Both the position numbers and the translations under genes were made by a program. Under the pieces are notes generated by a model, which was not told where the DNA came from, made no database searches, and saw only the letters and a program-made list of their open reading frames with translations. From JBAXEO01 sp963789515 (GTDB lineage Bacteria > Actinomycetota > Coriobacteriia > Anaerosomatales > JAAXUF01), in contig CAWBKW010000003.1 of assembly GCA_963789515.1 (NCBI GenBank), positions 1 to 64,000 on the forward strand: a DNA stretch of 64,000 nt. Reading direction: 5' to 3'. Below, piece after piece: positions 24,295-33,350 of the stretch; position 1 is the stretch's first letter, and every line of letters begins with the position of its first letter.

Positions 24295-25482
24295 CTACGG
24301 CATCACGTGGAATGCGGCGCCCTCGTACTTGTACGTTCCGCTGAGTTTGGCGCGCACGGTGTCACGCTCAGCGGCCGAGGCCGTGTAGAAGTGGGTGCCG
24401 TTCTTCTTGTTGAAGAAGCGGTACACCGCCACCGCGCCTTTCGCAGGAGTGGCCGAGACCTTGTAGGCCGCTCCCTCGTAGGTGAAGATCGAGGAGAGGC
24501 GCGCCCTCACGTCGTCGCGCTCCGCCGCCGAGGCGGTGTAGAAGTGCGACCCCTTCTTCTTGTTGAAGAAGCGGTACAGGGGGGCCGAGTTGGCCGGATC
24601 AGCCGTGTCTAGGACGTAGGAAGTGCCCTCGAAGCGGTAGGTTCCCGACATGGTCGTGTGGACGATGTAGCGCTCGTTGCTCGAGGCCGTGTAGAAGTGG
24701 CTGCCGTTCTTCTTGTTGAAGAAGCGGAACACAGGACGGACGGCTGGCTCGGCCACAGGATCGCCGAAACGCGCCAGGTAGACGTTCCAGAAGCTCGTGT
24801 TCCCGGCGATGCTGGGGTTGTAGACGTAGAGCTTGTACGTCGCCAGGCTCGCCGTCTTGACGCCGGACGGGGTGTAGCCGTTCGAGAGTCCCGGCGTCCA
24901 CCGGGGAACGGTCGACCCGTTCTTGCGTTCGCCGTACCCGTCGAGAACCCGTGCGCCGTGCCAGATCTGGTTGCCGAAGCCGGGGTACTTGTTCGCGGTG
25001 CCGCTCGAGCACCCCGCACCGATCGCGCGGGCCAGCGTCGTGCTCGTGAGTGACGTCCGCGTGAGCAGGCTCTGCTCCTTCTGCAGCAGCGCGAGCATCA
25101 CCTTCGGGCTGATGTGCCACTGCTGACACGCCTCCCAGATGATCTGAGCGGCAGACTTCTTCACACCGTCGGTGTCGGGCGTCTTGTTCACGTTGACATT
25201 GCCGGGGGTCGGAGTGATGACCTTGTCGTAGTCCGACGTCACGAGGGTCTTGAGCGGCCCGGGCTGGGCGTTGAGGTAGGCCTGGATCTGCGCGACCGTC
25301 ATCGAGTCGTACGCCCTGAGATTGCCGTCCGAGAGGATGAGGTTCGGCGGGGCCGCGAACGCGTTGCTCGCGAGAGACAGCACGATGAGTGTCGCGCCGA
25401 GGGCGACGGCCAGGCTTCGCACATACCGACGGGTCGGATGCCGACGGGTCGGCCAGCCTGCTGGGCGAGGTGAGATGCGCAT
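24295..25482 (-). CDS. Secreted lysozyme-like protein with DUF5648-like triplet
   Basis: Intact 395-residue exported protein. ATG 25482 follows GGAGGA with eight bases spacing. An Arg-rich N-terminus leads into a signal peptide (SLAVALGATLIVLSLASNAFA). The middle region (about residues 85-240) contains IIWEACQQWHISPKVMLALL followed by QKEQSLLT, which resembles the alpha-helical Glu-bearing core of lysozyme or glucosaminidase-type muralytic enzymes; the Glu in QKEQ is a candidate acid. This family call is inference. The last 135 residues hold three copies of the FRFFNKKNGSHFYTAS...YEG repeat. The gene is divergent from purF and convergent with purL. It probably acts on the cell wall outside the membrane. 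Confidence 0.8.
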   Translation of the reverse strand: MRISPRPAGWPTRRHPTRRYVRSLAVALGATLIVLSLASNAFAAPPNLILSDGNLRAYDSMTVAQIQAYLNAQPGPLKTLVTSDYDKVITPTPGNVNVNKTPDTDGVKKSAAQIIWEACQQWHISPKVMLALLQKEQSLLTRTSLTSTTLARAIGAGCSSGTANKYPGFGNQIWHGARVLDGYGERKNGSTVPRWTPGLSNGYTPSGVKTASLATYKLYVYNPSIAGNTSFWNVYLARFGDPVAEPAVRPVFRFFNKKNGSHFYTASSNERYIVHTTMSGTYRFEGTSYVLDTADPANSAPLYRFFNKKKGSHFYTASAAERDDVRARLSSIFTYEGAAYKVSATPAKGAVAVYRFFNKKNGTHFYTASAAERDTVRAKLSGTYKYEGAAFHVMP

Positions 25483-25640
25483 GAGTAGGGTCCTCCGAGA
25501 GACGGTACGTGCAAGAGCGGCTACGGTGCTCGGGACCAAGTTCGATGAATTGAGCCTAGATAGTGTACCACCGTGCCCCTCGCCGGGGGGTTTCGGCGCC
25601 TTCAGCCGGAGCCCGGCGGGGTCCTCGGTGGCGCGAATCG

Positions 25641-25649
25641 TGCTAGACT
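25641..25649 (+). promoter_or_regulatory. Possible extended -10 promoter of purF
   Basis: TGCTAGACT at 25641-25649 is an extended -10 element (TGn plus TAGACT), 45 bases before the purF ATG. No strong -35 is visible. The GC-rich dyads just upstream (25575-25620) could fold in the opposite transcript. Confidence 0.35.
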
Positions 25650-25693
25650 ACCCGCGTTCCCACCCCTTCAACGACGCGAGGCTTTCACTCCGT

Positions 25694-27154
25694 ATGACAC
25701 TGGACGTTCGCGATGAGCCGCTCCTGAACGATCGCCCCGAACACCCCGAGGAAGCCTGCGGAGTGTTCGCTGTGTACGCGCCTGGAGAAGACGTCGCTCG
25801 GCTGACCTACTTCGGACTGCACGCGTTGCAGCATCGGGGTCAGGAGTCAGCGGGCATCGCTGTTGGCGATAACGAGACCGTGACCGTCACCAAGAATCTG
25901 GGGCTCGTCTCCCGGATCTTCAAGGAGAGCGACCTGGACTCCCTGACCGGCGACGTCGCCATCGGGCACACGCGCTACTCGACCACCGGCTCGTCCACGA
26001 GCTGGGAGAACGCCCAGCCGCACCTGTCGACCATCGGGCATCAGGTCATCGCGCTCGCCCACAACGGCAATCTCGTGAACACGCACGAACTGCGTGAGGG
26101 GCTCAAGGACAAAGGCCTCCGCTTCCGCTCGACCACCGACTCCGAGGTCATCGCGACCCTGATCGGCTTCTTCACCCAGCAGGCTCATCACATCCGCTCT
26201 GGGATCCGCGAGACGATGAAGCTCATCAACGGAGCGTACGCCGTCGTGCTCACCACCGAGAACGCGGTGTACGCCTTCCGCGACCCGCACGGTGTTCGTC
26301 CGCTCGTCCTCGGCGAGCTGCCCGATTCGGCCGGTTGGGTGGTTGCGAGCGAGACGTGCGCCCTCGACATCGTCGGTGCCACGTTCCTGCGTGATGTCGG
26401 TCCCGGAGAGATGATCAAGATCTCCGGAGACGGAGTCCAAGCCGAGCAGGCCGTGCCGGCCCAGAAGCCCTCGCTGTGCATGTTCGAGTTCGTCTACTTC
26501 GCCCGTCCGGACTCCGAGATGTGCGACTGCTCGCTCTACGAGGCTCGGCGCAACATGGGCGCGGCCCTCGCCGGAGAGGCGCCGGTCGAGGCCGACCTCG
26601 TGATCGGCGTGCCCGACTCGGGTATCCCCGCCGCGGTCGGCTATGCAGCCGGAAGCGGCGTGCCCTACGGCGAGGGGCTCGCGAAGAACCGCTACGTGGG
26701 GCGCACGTTCATCTCGCCCAGCCAGATGCTCCGGCAGCAGGGGATCCGCCTCAAGCTCAATCCCCTCAAGCACGCGATTCGCGGCAAGCGGCTTGTGGTG
26801 GTCGACGACTCCATCGTGCGTGGCAATACCACCAAGAAGCTCGTGCAACTGCTGCGCGACGCGGGTGCCGCCGAGGTCCACATGCGCATAACCTCGCCTC
26901 CCGTGAAGTGGCCGTGCTTCTACGGAATCGACACCGACTCCCAAGACCAACTCATCGCGTCGTGCAAGTCGGTCGAGGAGATTCGCGAGCACATCGGCGC
27001 GGACTCCCTCGCGTACCTGTCGCTTCCTGCGATGGTCGCATCCACCGGCACGCCCGCCGAGCAGTTCTGTCTCGCGTGCTTCGACGGCGAGTATCCGGTC
27101 GAGATCCCGGACTCGGTCAAGGCAGGCAAGCTCGCCCTCGAGAGCTGCAGCTGA
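25694..27154 (+). CDS. purF: Amidophosphoribosyltransferase
   Basis: First committed enzyme of purine synthesis, making phosphoribosylamine from PRPP and glutamine. It is 486 residues and intact. A 21-residue propeptide (MTLDVRDEP...PEEA) precedes the catalytic Cys22 in EEACGVFAVY, which must be exposed by cleavage as in Bacillus PurF. The PRPP-binding motif is VVVDDSIVRGNTT. Cysteines in the SLCMFEFVYFARPDS, KWPCFYGID and FCLACFDGEYP blocks match the oxygen-sensitive [4Fe-4S]-containing class. Its TGA overlaps the ATG of the next gene by one base, so the LtaS-like gene is translationally coupled to purF. Confidence 0.95.
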   Translation: MTLDVRDEPLLNDRPEHPEEACGVFAVYAPGEDVARLTYFGLHALQHRGQESAGIAVGDNETVTVTKNLGLVSRIFKESDLDSLTGDVAIGHTRYSTTGSSTSWENAQPHLSTIGHQVIALAHNGNLVNTHELREGLKDKGLRFRSTTDSEVIATLIGFFTQQAHHIRSGIRETMKLINGAYAVVLTTENAVYAFRDPHGVRPLVLGELPDSAGWVVASETCALDIVGATFLRDVGPGEMIKISGDGVQAEQAVPAQKPSLCMFEFVYFARPDSEMCDCSLYEARRNMGAALAGEAPVEADLVIGVPDSGIPAAVGYAAGSGVPYGEGLAKNRYVGRTFISPSQMLRQQGIRLKLNPLKHAIRGKRLVVVDDSIVRGNTTKKLVQLLRDAGAAEVHMRITSPPVKWPCFYGIDTDSQDQLIASCKSVEEIREHIGADSLAYLSLPAMVASTGTPAEQFCLACFDGEYPVEIPDSVKAGKLALESCS

Positions 27155-29187
27155 TGGCTCGGCGGGTGACAAAGCGCGACTTGCGGTCGGCCGAGCTGAG
27201 CCGCGCGCTGCGTGTGGAAACCCCCGGAAGGCGGGAGTCGCGGGCCGAGCGCGGGCGCCGCGCGCAGCAGACGGCCCGCAGGACACGCTTCGACCTGTTC
27301 TTCTTCGTCCTCATCGTGCTTGCGGTCGCCAAGGCGACGTTCGCTCGGACGCTCGCTCTGAACACCAGCTGGTTCTCCGTCGGCTTCGCCCTCGAAGTCG
27401 CGGCGATCGTGCTCGTGCTGTCGCTCGCCGACGTGCTCTCGCCTCGGCGCAGCTACACGATTCTGATCGCCGTCTTCACTCTGGTCTCACTGGTCATGCT
27501 CGCGAACGTGATCTACGTCTCGGTGTTCGGCCAGATCGTCGATCCGAGCATGTTGGCGATCGCCGGGCAGACCGCCGAGGTGACAGACAGCGTCACCTCG
27601 ATTCTGCGACCCGGATACCTGTTGTTCGTGCTCGACGTGCCCCTGCTGATCGCGGCTGCGGTCCTGCTGCGCAGGAGGAGCCCCGAGCCCGTCGCCAGGA
27701 GCCCCAAGATCGGGCTGGCGCTCCTCGCCGCTGCGCTCGTGTTCGCCGCGCAGATCGTCTGGGTGCGGACGCTTCCGGCAGGGGCGGACGGCCTGGCGGT
27801 AGCCAGGAAGCGCGGGTTGGCCGCCTACCAGGTCTCGACCCTGATCCCCCACGCGAACACGACCGTGGCCATGGCGACCTCGAACTCGGCGGGCCGCAGC
27901 GGCGCCACGTTGACCCCGGGCCAACGAGTACAGCAGCAGGTCGAGGGGATCCGGCAGGCTGATTCGGGCGTGCGGATATCGTCCTTTCCGAGCGGGGCCT
28001 ACGCAGGCAAGAACGTCATCGTCGTCCAGTTCGAGGCGCTCAACGGTATCGTGATCGGCAAGAAGTACAACGGCCAGTCGATCACTCCGAACATCGACAA
28101 GCTCATCAAGTCGAGTTGGTACTTCCCCAACACCTACTCCCAGTCGAGTTCGGGCAATACCGCGGACTCCGAGTTCATCTCCAACACGTCGCTCTATGCA
28201 CCCGCCAACAAGCCCGCCTGCACCACGTACTCGGTGCGCGAGATCCCCGCTCTGCCGAGGCTGCTGAAGCAGAGCGGCTACAAGACGCTCACGTTCCACA
28301 CCAACAGCGCGGGCATGTGGAACCGCAAGGAGATGTACGCAGCTCTGGGCTTCAGCCGCTACTACGACCGCCCGTTCTTCAAGAACGAAGACATCATGTG
28401 GCGCTCGTCGGACGAGGTGCTCTTCAAGCGCGGCGCCTCCGAGCTTCGTTCGAAAGCGGCCAGCGGACCGGTCTACGCGCAGTTCGTCACGATCACGTCC
28501 CACAGCCCGTTCAAGTACCCCTGGGCGAACCGCAGAGTCATCTCGGCGACGCCCGCGGACAGCCAGGCGACCGCCGGTCGCTACGTGCAGTCGATCAGCT
28601 ACACCGACAAGGCCGTGGGTGAGTTCATAGCCGACCTCAAGGACAAGGGCCTGTACGACGACTCCATCTTCATCGTGTATGGCGATCACACCGCCATGTC
28701 GAAGGAGACACTCAAGGACGCCGACAAGCGGATCCTGAAGGAGATAATCGGCCGGCCCTACAACGACTCCGACCTGCAGCGCGTGGGCATGATCGTGCAC
28801 CTGCCGGGGCAGACCGAGCCTCAGAAGTCAGCCAGCACGCTCGGCCTCGTGGACATCATGCCGACGATCGCGGATCTCGTCGGCCTGGACCTGTCGGCGA
28901 CTCCGCACATGGGCAAGAACGCCTTCGTCGACTCCAAGGCGCTCGTGCCGACCAGGGCCTTCCTGCCGGCCGGGAGTTTCGTCAACGACTCGGTGGTGTT
29001 CGAGCCCGAGCTGTCCTTCGAGGACGGCCGCGCATTCGCGATCTCCAACGGGTCGCGGGTGAAGCCCACCGAGCAGGAGCGGTCCGACTTCAAGCGCTCC
29101 GCCGAGCTCAGCGCGCTCTCGGACGCGTGGCTCAACAGCCTGCCGCGCCGACCGGATGCCGCAGCCAAGCAAGACAAGGGCTGGTGA
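27154..29187 (+). CDS. LtaS-like membrane phosphoglycerol/sulfatase-fold transferase 1
   Basis: Intact 677-residue membrane enzyme of the alkaline-phosphatase superfamily. An Arg-rich cytoplasmic tail (residues 1-45) is followed by about five membrane helices to residue 210, an exported linker and a catalytic domain. Family landmarks are QFEALN (metal Glu, near 291), the nucleophile Thr in SGNTADSEF (near 335), an NRKEMYAALGFSRYY block, and YGDHTAMS (near 510). Staphylococcal LtaS has equivalent Glu255, Thr300 and Asp475-His476. It probably transfers phosphoglycerol or a related group to a surface polymer or glycolipid. It overlaps purF by one base and is followed 170 bases later by a close paralogue. 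Confidence 0.87.
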   Translation: MARRVTKRDLRSAELSRALRVETPGRRESRAERGRRAQQTARRTRFDLFFFVLIVLAVAKATFARTLALNTSWFSVGFALEVAAIVLVLSLADVLSPRRSYTILIAVFTLVSLVMLANVIYVSVFGQIVDPSMLAIAGQTAEVTDSVTSILRPGYLLFVLDVPLLIAAAVLLRRRSPEPVARSPKIGLALLAAALVFAAQIVWVRTLPAGADGLAVARKRGLAAYQVSTLIPHANTTVAMATSNSAGRSGATLTPGQRVQQQVEGIRQADSGVRISSFPSGAYAGKNVIVVQFEALNGIVIGKKYNGQSITPNIDKLIKSSWYFPNTYSQSSSGNTADSEFISNTSLYAPANKPACTTYSVREIPALPRLLKQSGYKTLTFHTNSAGMWNRKEMYAALGFSRYYDRPFFKNEDIMWRSSDEVLFKRGASELRSKAASGPVYAQFVTITSHSPFKYPWANRRVISATPADSQATAGRYVQSISYTDKAVGEFIADLKDKGLYDDSIFIVYGDHTAMSKETLKDADKRILKEIIGRPYNDSDLQRVGMIVHLPGQTEPQKSASTLGLVDIMPTIADLVGLDLSATPHMGKNAFVDSKALVPTRAFLPAGSFVNDSVVFEPELSFEDGRAFAISNGSRVKPTEQERSDFKRSAELSALSDAWLNSLPRRPDAAAKQDKGW

Positions 29188-29357
29188 TCGGGTCGCGCTC
29201 CCGCGTTTCGTGCCTCGGTGGGACACGTCGTGGGAAGGCACCGCGCTTGCTCAAGGCAGCATCGAAGTAACCAGATAGTTGCATTCCGGGGGAGATTTCT
29301 TCAGGGCGACTATACTGATGGGCGGTCCGAAAACCGATCGACAGGATGCTTTTGCGT

Positions 29358-31481
29358 ATGTCTCGTGACTCCAGGAGAACCCCAGACGACCGCTTCGTCG
29401 TCGTGCTTGTGGTACTCGCCGTGCTCAAGGCGGCGCTCATGCGCTACTTCGCCCTCGAGGACTCGAACCCGCTTTCGGCCTTCGTGCTGGAGGCGGCGCT
29501 GATCGTCATCGTGCTTGGCGTCGTCGACCTGATCCCGTCGCGCCGCAGGTACCTGCTCACCTTGGGCGCCTACAGCGTGCTCTCGCTGCTGATGCTGGTG
29601 ATCACCGTCTACGTGGCGTTCTACACGCAGCTCTTCGACCCGCGAATGCTCTCGATGGCCGGTCAGCTCGGCACGGTGGCCGGCTCGATCCGCAGCCTCA
29701 TCAAGCCCGCCTACCTGCTCTTCTTCATCGACATCCCGTTCCTTGCGTGGTGGGCCGTGGTCTTGGGCCGCGCCGACAAGAGGCGGGTCGCCTCGGCTGC
29801 AGTGGCTGCTTCCAGCGACGCGGTCGCTTCGCGCGGCACGCGCTCGCGAGGCCGCTCTCGACTCCCGGGTCGTAGCCTGTGGGTCGCGGGCGCAGTGACG
29901 GTTGCCCTGGTGGTGTTCGTCGGACAGCTCGTACTCGCCGCGCAGATCCCGAGCGAAGTCGACGGTGTGGCTGTGGCGCGACTGCGCGGGCTGGGCGTGG
30001 CACAGGCGTCGGTGTTCCTGCCCCGCGGTGCCGAGGGTTCGGCGCAGGCGGACACCATCGACGAGGAGCTCGCTCCCCTCGCCAGTGACGTCGCGACGGT
30101 CACCACCCCCGCCGCGTCAGAGCCCACGCTGCCGGTGACTCCAGGCAGCAAACTCCAAGCGCGTATCGAGACCATCAGAGGCGCCCAGAACGGCACTCGA
30201 ATCGCGACGTTCCCACCGGGAGAGTTCGCTGGAAAGAATCTCATCGTGATCCAGGTCGAGGCGCTCAACACGATGGTGATGCAGAAGAAGCTCAACGGTG
30301 TGGAGATCACTCCGAACCTCAACGCGCTCCTCGGCGAGAGCTGGTACTTCCCCAACACCTACGCGCAGACCGGGATGGGCAACACCGCCGACGCCGAGTT
30401 CGTCATGAACAGCTCGCTCTACCCGCCGAAGGGCCAGGCTGCGCCGGTTGCCTACGTGGGCAAGGCGCTGCCTGCGCTGCCGCGTCTTCTGGGGCAGCAG
30501 GGATACGACACGTTCACCATGCACCAGAACACCGTCGCGTATTGGAATCGCAAGGAGCTGTACGCCACCCTCGGGTTCTCCCGCTACTACGATGGCGACT
30601 TCTTCCACTGGGCGGACAAGTTCGACAAGAAGGGCTCCTCGGACGAGGTGCTCTTCAAGAAGGGCGGCGATCTCCTTCGTCAGGTCGACGCGAGCAGCAC
30701 CCCCTTCTACGCTCAGCTGATCACGCTGTCGGCGCACTCGCCGTTCGACCTGATACCGCAGGCCCGCCGACCGATGAAGACGCCTGAGGACCTCAAGGGT
30801 TCGCTGATGGGCGACTACATCACCTCGGAGAACTACACCGACTTCGCGCTCGGCAAGTTCATCACCCAGCTCAAGGCGGACGGGGTCTGGGACGACTCGA
30901 TCATCGTGATCTACGGCGATCACACGTCCATGAACGAGAACAGGCTCTCCGGCAAGGACGCCCGAGCCGCCAGGCAGTTGCTGGGCCGGCCCTATTCGGC
31001 CGCGGACCGCCAACGAGTGCCGCTCATCATCCACCTGCCCGGGCAGACCGAGCCCCAAGTCGTGACGGCGACCGCCGGGCAAGTCGACATCATGCCCACG
31101 ATCGCCGATCTGGTCGGACTCGATCTGCGCAGCGCGCCCCACATGGGCAGGAGCCTCTTCGTGAGTTCGAACGCGCTCGTCCCGACGCGCTCCTACCTGC
31201 CCGGCGGGACCTTCGCCAACGACACGGTTGTGTTCATGCCCGGCGTGGGATACAAAGACGGCAGGGCGGTCAGCATCGATTCCGGAGCCAGCGTCGGCAA
31301 GACCGAGCGCGAGCGCGCGGACCTGGCGAGGGTCAACGAGCTCTCCAAGATCTCCGACAAGTGGATTCTGGGACTGCCCAAGCGTCCGGACGCGCCGGAG
31401 AAGCTCATCGGCGGGTGGATTCCCGACAAGGCAGCGCGCGAGGCCGCCGCCCCGTTGGGGGCAACACAGTCAGGGGAGTAG
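29358..31481 (+). CDS. LtaS-like membrane phosphoglycerol/sulfatase-fold transferase 2
   Basis: Intact protein of 707 residues, a paralogue of the preceding gene. It has five N-terminal membrane helices, then the catalytic domain with QVEALNTMV, the nucleophile Thr in GNTADAEFVMN, WNRKELYATLGFSRYY, and YGDHTSMNE. ATG 29358 has AGGA eleven bases upstream; ATG 29346 is an alternative with no usable ribosome site. A -10-like TATACT lies at 29311. Its stop is two bases before the purM start, so it belongs to the purine transcript. Two copies suggest a primase/synthase split as in Listeria LtaP/LtaS, or two acceptor polymers; the sequence does not decide. Confidence 0.86.
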   Translation: MSRDSRRTPDDRFVVVLVVLAVLKAALMRYFALEDSNPLSAFVLEAALIVIVLGVVDLIPSRRRYLLTLGAYSVLSLLMLVITVYVAFYTQLFDPRMLSMAGQLGTVAGSIRSLIKPAYLLFFIDIPFLAWWAVVLGRADKRRVASAAVAASSDAVASRGTRSRGRSRLPGRSLWVAGAVTVALVVFVGQLVLAAQIPSEVDGVAVARLRGLGVAQASVFLPRGAEGSAQADTIDEELAPLASDVATVTTPAASEPTLPVTPGSKLQARIETIRGAQNGTRIATFPPGEFAGKNLIVIQVEALNTMVMQKKLNGVEITPNLNALLGESWYFPNTYAQTGMGNTADAEFVMNSSLYPPKGQAAPVAYVGKALPALPRLLGQQGYDTFTMHQNTVAYWNRKELYATLGFSRYYDGDFFHWADKFDKKGSSDEVLFKKGGDLLRQVDASSTPFYAQLITLSAHSPFDLIPQARRPMKTPEDLKGSLMGDYITSENYTDFALGKFITQLKADGVWDDSIIVIYGDHTSMNENRLSGKDARAARQLLGRPYSAADRQRVPLIIHLPGQTEPQVVTATAGQVDIMPTIADLVGLDLRSAPHMGRSLFVSSNALVPTRSYLPGGTFANDTVVFMPGVGYKDGRAVSIDSGASVGKTERERADLARVNELSKISDKWILGLPKRPDAPEKLIGGWIPDKAAREAAAPLGATQSGE

Positions 31482-31482
31482 T

Positions 31483-32539
31483 TTGAGCGAGACAACAGAC
31501 GGCCCCTCGACCTATCGGGACGCCGGCGTGGACACCGCAGAGGGCGCCCGAGCTGTCGAGGGGATTCGTGACGCCGTACGGTCGACGTACCGCCCCGAGG
31601 TCATCGGCGACATCGGCGGGTTCGGCGGCCTCTTCTCGATCGCGGCGGCCAAGAACATGGCCGACCCCGTGCTGGTCTCGGGAACCGATGGCGTCGGCAC
31701 CAAACTCAAGCTCGCCCAGCTGCTCGAGCCGCCACGACACCGTGGGTATCGACCTGGTCGCGATGTGCGCCAACGATATCCTCGTCTCCGGAGCCGAGCC
31801 CCTCTTCTTCCTCGACTACGTCGCCATCGGCAAGCTCGATGCCGACACGGTCGCCCGGATCGTCTCGGGCATCGCCGAGGGCTGCCGGCAGGCAGGCTGC
31901 TCGCTGATCGGCGGCGAGATGGCCGAGCACCCCGGCGTGATGCCGGCAGACGACTATGACCTGTCCGGATTCTGCGTCGGGCTGGTCGACCGGCCCGACC
32001 TCATCGACGGCAGTGCGGTGGCGCCCGGCGACGTCATCCTGGGCCTCGCGTCGAGCGGCCTGCACTCCAACGGATTCTCGCTCGTCCGCCGCGTGCTGGT
32101 CGACGGGCGGGAGGACGAACTCGGTCTGCCGAGGCTCGATCTCGGCGGCGCCACCCTGGGCGACGCGCTCCTGACGCCGACCCGCATCTACGCCAAGTCC
32201 GTTCTGCAGCTGCTGGGCTCGGACGTCTCGGTCAAGGCGATGGCGCACATCACCGGTGGCGGCATCACCGAGAACCTCGACCGCGTGCTGCCCGTCGAGT
32301 GCGACGCCGCGATCGCGGCCGGCTCATGGCCGGTCCCGCGCGCCATCGAACTCGCGGTCGAGGCAGCGTCACTTCCCGCCGACGAAGCGCTTCGCACGTT
32401 CAACATGGGCATCGGGTTCGCCATCGTGCTCTCCGCGGCAGACGCGCCCGCGGCAGCGGTACTCCTGCGTGGAGCCGGCGAGCGCGTCTTCGAGATCGGC
32501 GAGATCATACCGGGCGAGGGGAACGTGGTGTATCGATGA
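31483..32539 (+). CDS. purM: Phosphoribosylformylglycinamidine cyclo-ligase, one frameshift
   Basis: AIR synthetase, fifth step of purine synthesis. TTG 31483 is the likely start, with AGGGGAG immediately upstream and the start overlapping the end of the preceding gene region. Seen are TYRDAGVDTAEGA, GGFGGLFSIA, VSGTDGVGTKLKLA, GIDLVAMCANDIL, SGLHSNGFSLVR and AHITGGGITENL. Length is about 351 residues, normal. A single extra base lies near 31730, the only clear indel between 24 and 43 kb. Its stop overlaps the purN ATG (ATGA). Confidence 0.94.
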
Positions 32540-33153
32540 CACGCAAGATGCGGTTCGGCGTCCTGCTCTCGGGCTACGGAACCAACCTGCAGGCGGTCAT
32601 CGATGCGAGCGAGTCAGAGGCACTCGACGCCAATATCGTCGTCGTCATCTCGAACCGCGACGCCGTTCGAGGGCTTGCGCGTGCGAAGCAGCACGGCATC
32701 CCGGGCTTCTTCGTGGACCGCGGAGCGAGTGTCTCGACGCGGGATTTCAACACACGCATCCGGGACATCCTGGTCGAGCACGAGGTCGACTACGTGGTGA
32801 TGGCCGGCTACATGCACCTGCTCGGCAAGGAGGTGCTCGACGCCTTCCCGGACCGCGTGATCAACCTGCACCCCACGCTTCTGCCCAGCTTCGCGGGGGC
32901 CAGCGGCATTCGCGATGCGTTCAACTACGGCGTGAAGGTCACCGGGGTCACCGTGCACTTCGCCAACGAGGAGTTCGACAAGGGCCCGATCATCGCGCAG
33001 GAGACCGTCGTGGTGACCGAGGACGACACCATGGAATCGCTTGAGGCGAAGATCCATGCGGTGGAGCACGAGCTTCTGCCCCGGGTGCTTCAGCTCATCG
33101 TCGAGGAGCGCGTCGAGGTCGTCGGACGCAAGGTGCGGATCCATCCGGCGTGA
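32536..33153 (+). CDS. purN: Phosphoribosylglycinamide formyltransferase
   Basis: Transfers a formyl group from 10-formyl-THF to GAR. Intact, 205 residues. It has the phosphate loop LLSGYGTNLQA, the catalytic-site block INLHPTLLPSF and the conserved Asp loop FDKGPIIAQE. A four-base overlap with purM shows tight coupling. The usual third catalytic block is also present around VTVHFANEEF. Confidence 0.95.
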   Translation: MTRKMRFGVLLSGYGTNLQAVIDASESEALDANIVVVISNRDAVRGLARAKQHGIPGFFVDRGASVSTRDFNTRIRDILVEHEVDYVVMAGYMHLLGKEVLDAFPDRVINLHPTLLPSFAGASGIRDAFNYGVKVTGVTVHFANEEFDKGPIIAQETVVVTEDDTMESLEAKIHAVEHELLPRVLQLIVEERVEVVGRKVRIHPA

Positions 33154-33268
33154 GGAACGTGATTGGCGCGCTCGGGTAGGCCCACCAACGCGACTGTACT
33201 CCGGTTGACGGGTGCCGTACGACGCACCGCAGCCACGCCCCTGAACGGACGCCGCCGCCGTGCCGGGC

Positions 33269-33297
33269 TTCCTTCGCATACCGACCGCTGATATATT
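33269..33297 (+). promoter_or_regulatory. Possible promoter of the solute-binding lipoprotein gene
   Basis: TTCCTT (33269-33274) and TATATT (33292-33297) are 17 bp apart and 54 bases upstream of ATG 33351. The -10 is strong for this GC-rich region; the -35 is weak. Confidence 0.4.
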
Positions 33298-33350
33298 CGT
33301 TCGCTGGCGGCCAATCCGTGCCGCGAACGCGACTGACGTAGGAGACACGC

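Noticed and set aside
21927..25649. Long open frames on the minus strand opposite purL and other GC-rich genes
   Set aside because: They mirror the codon periodicity of the plus-strand genes, lack ribosome sites and have Arg/Ala-rich low-information sequence.
29279..29316. TTGCAT and TATACT as a promoter before the second LtaS-like gene
   Set aside because: The spacing is 26 bp, too long for a sigma-70 promoter; only the -10 alone is plausible.
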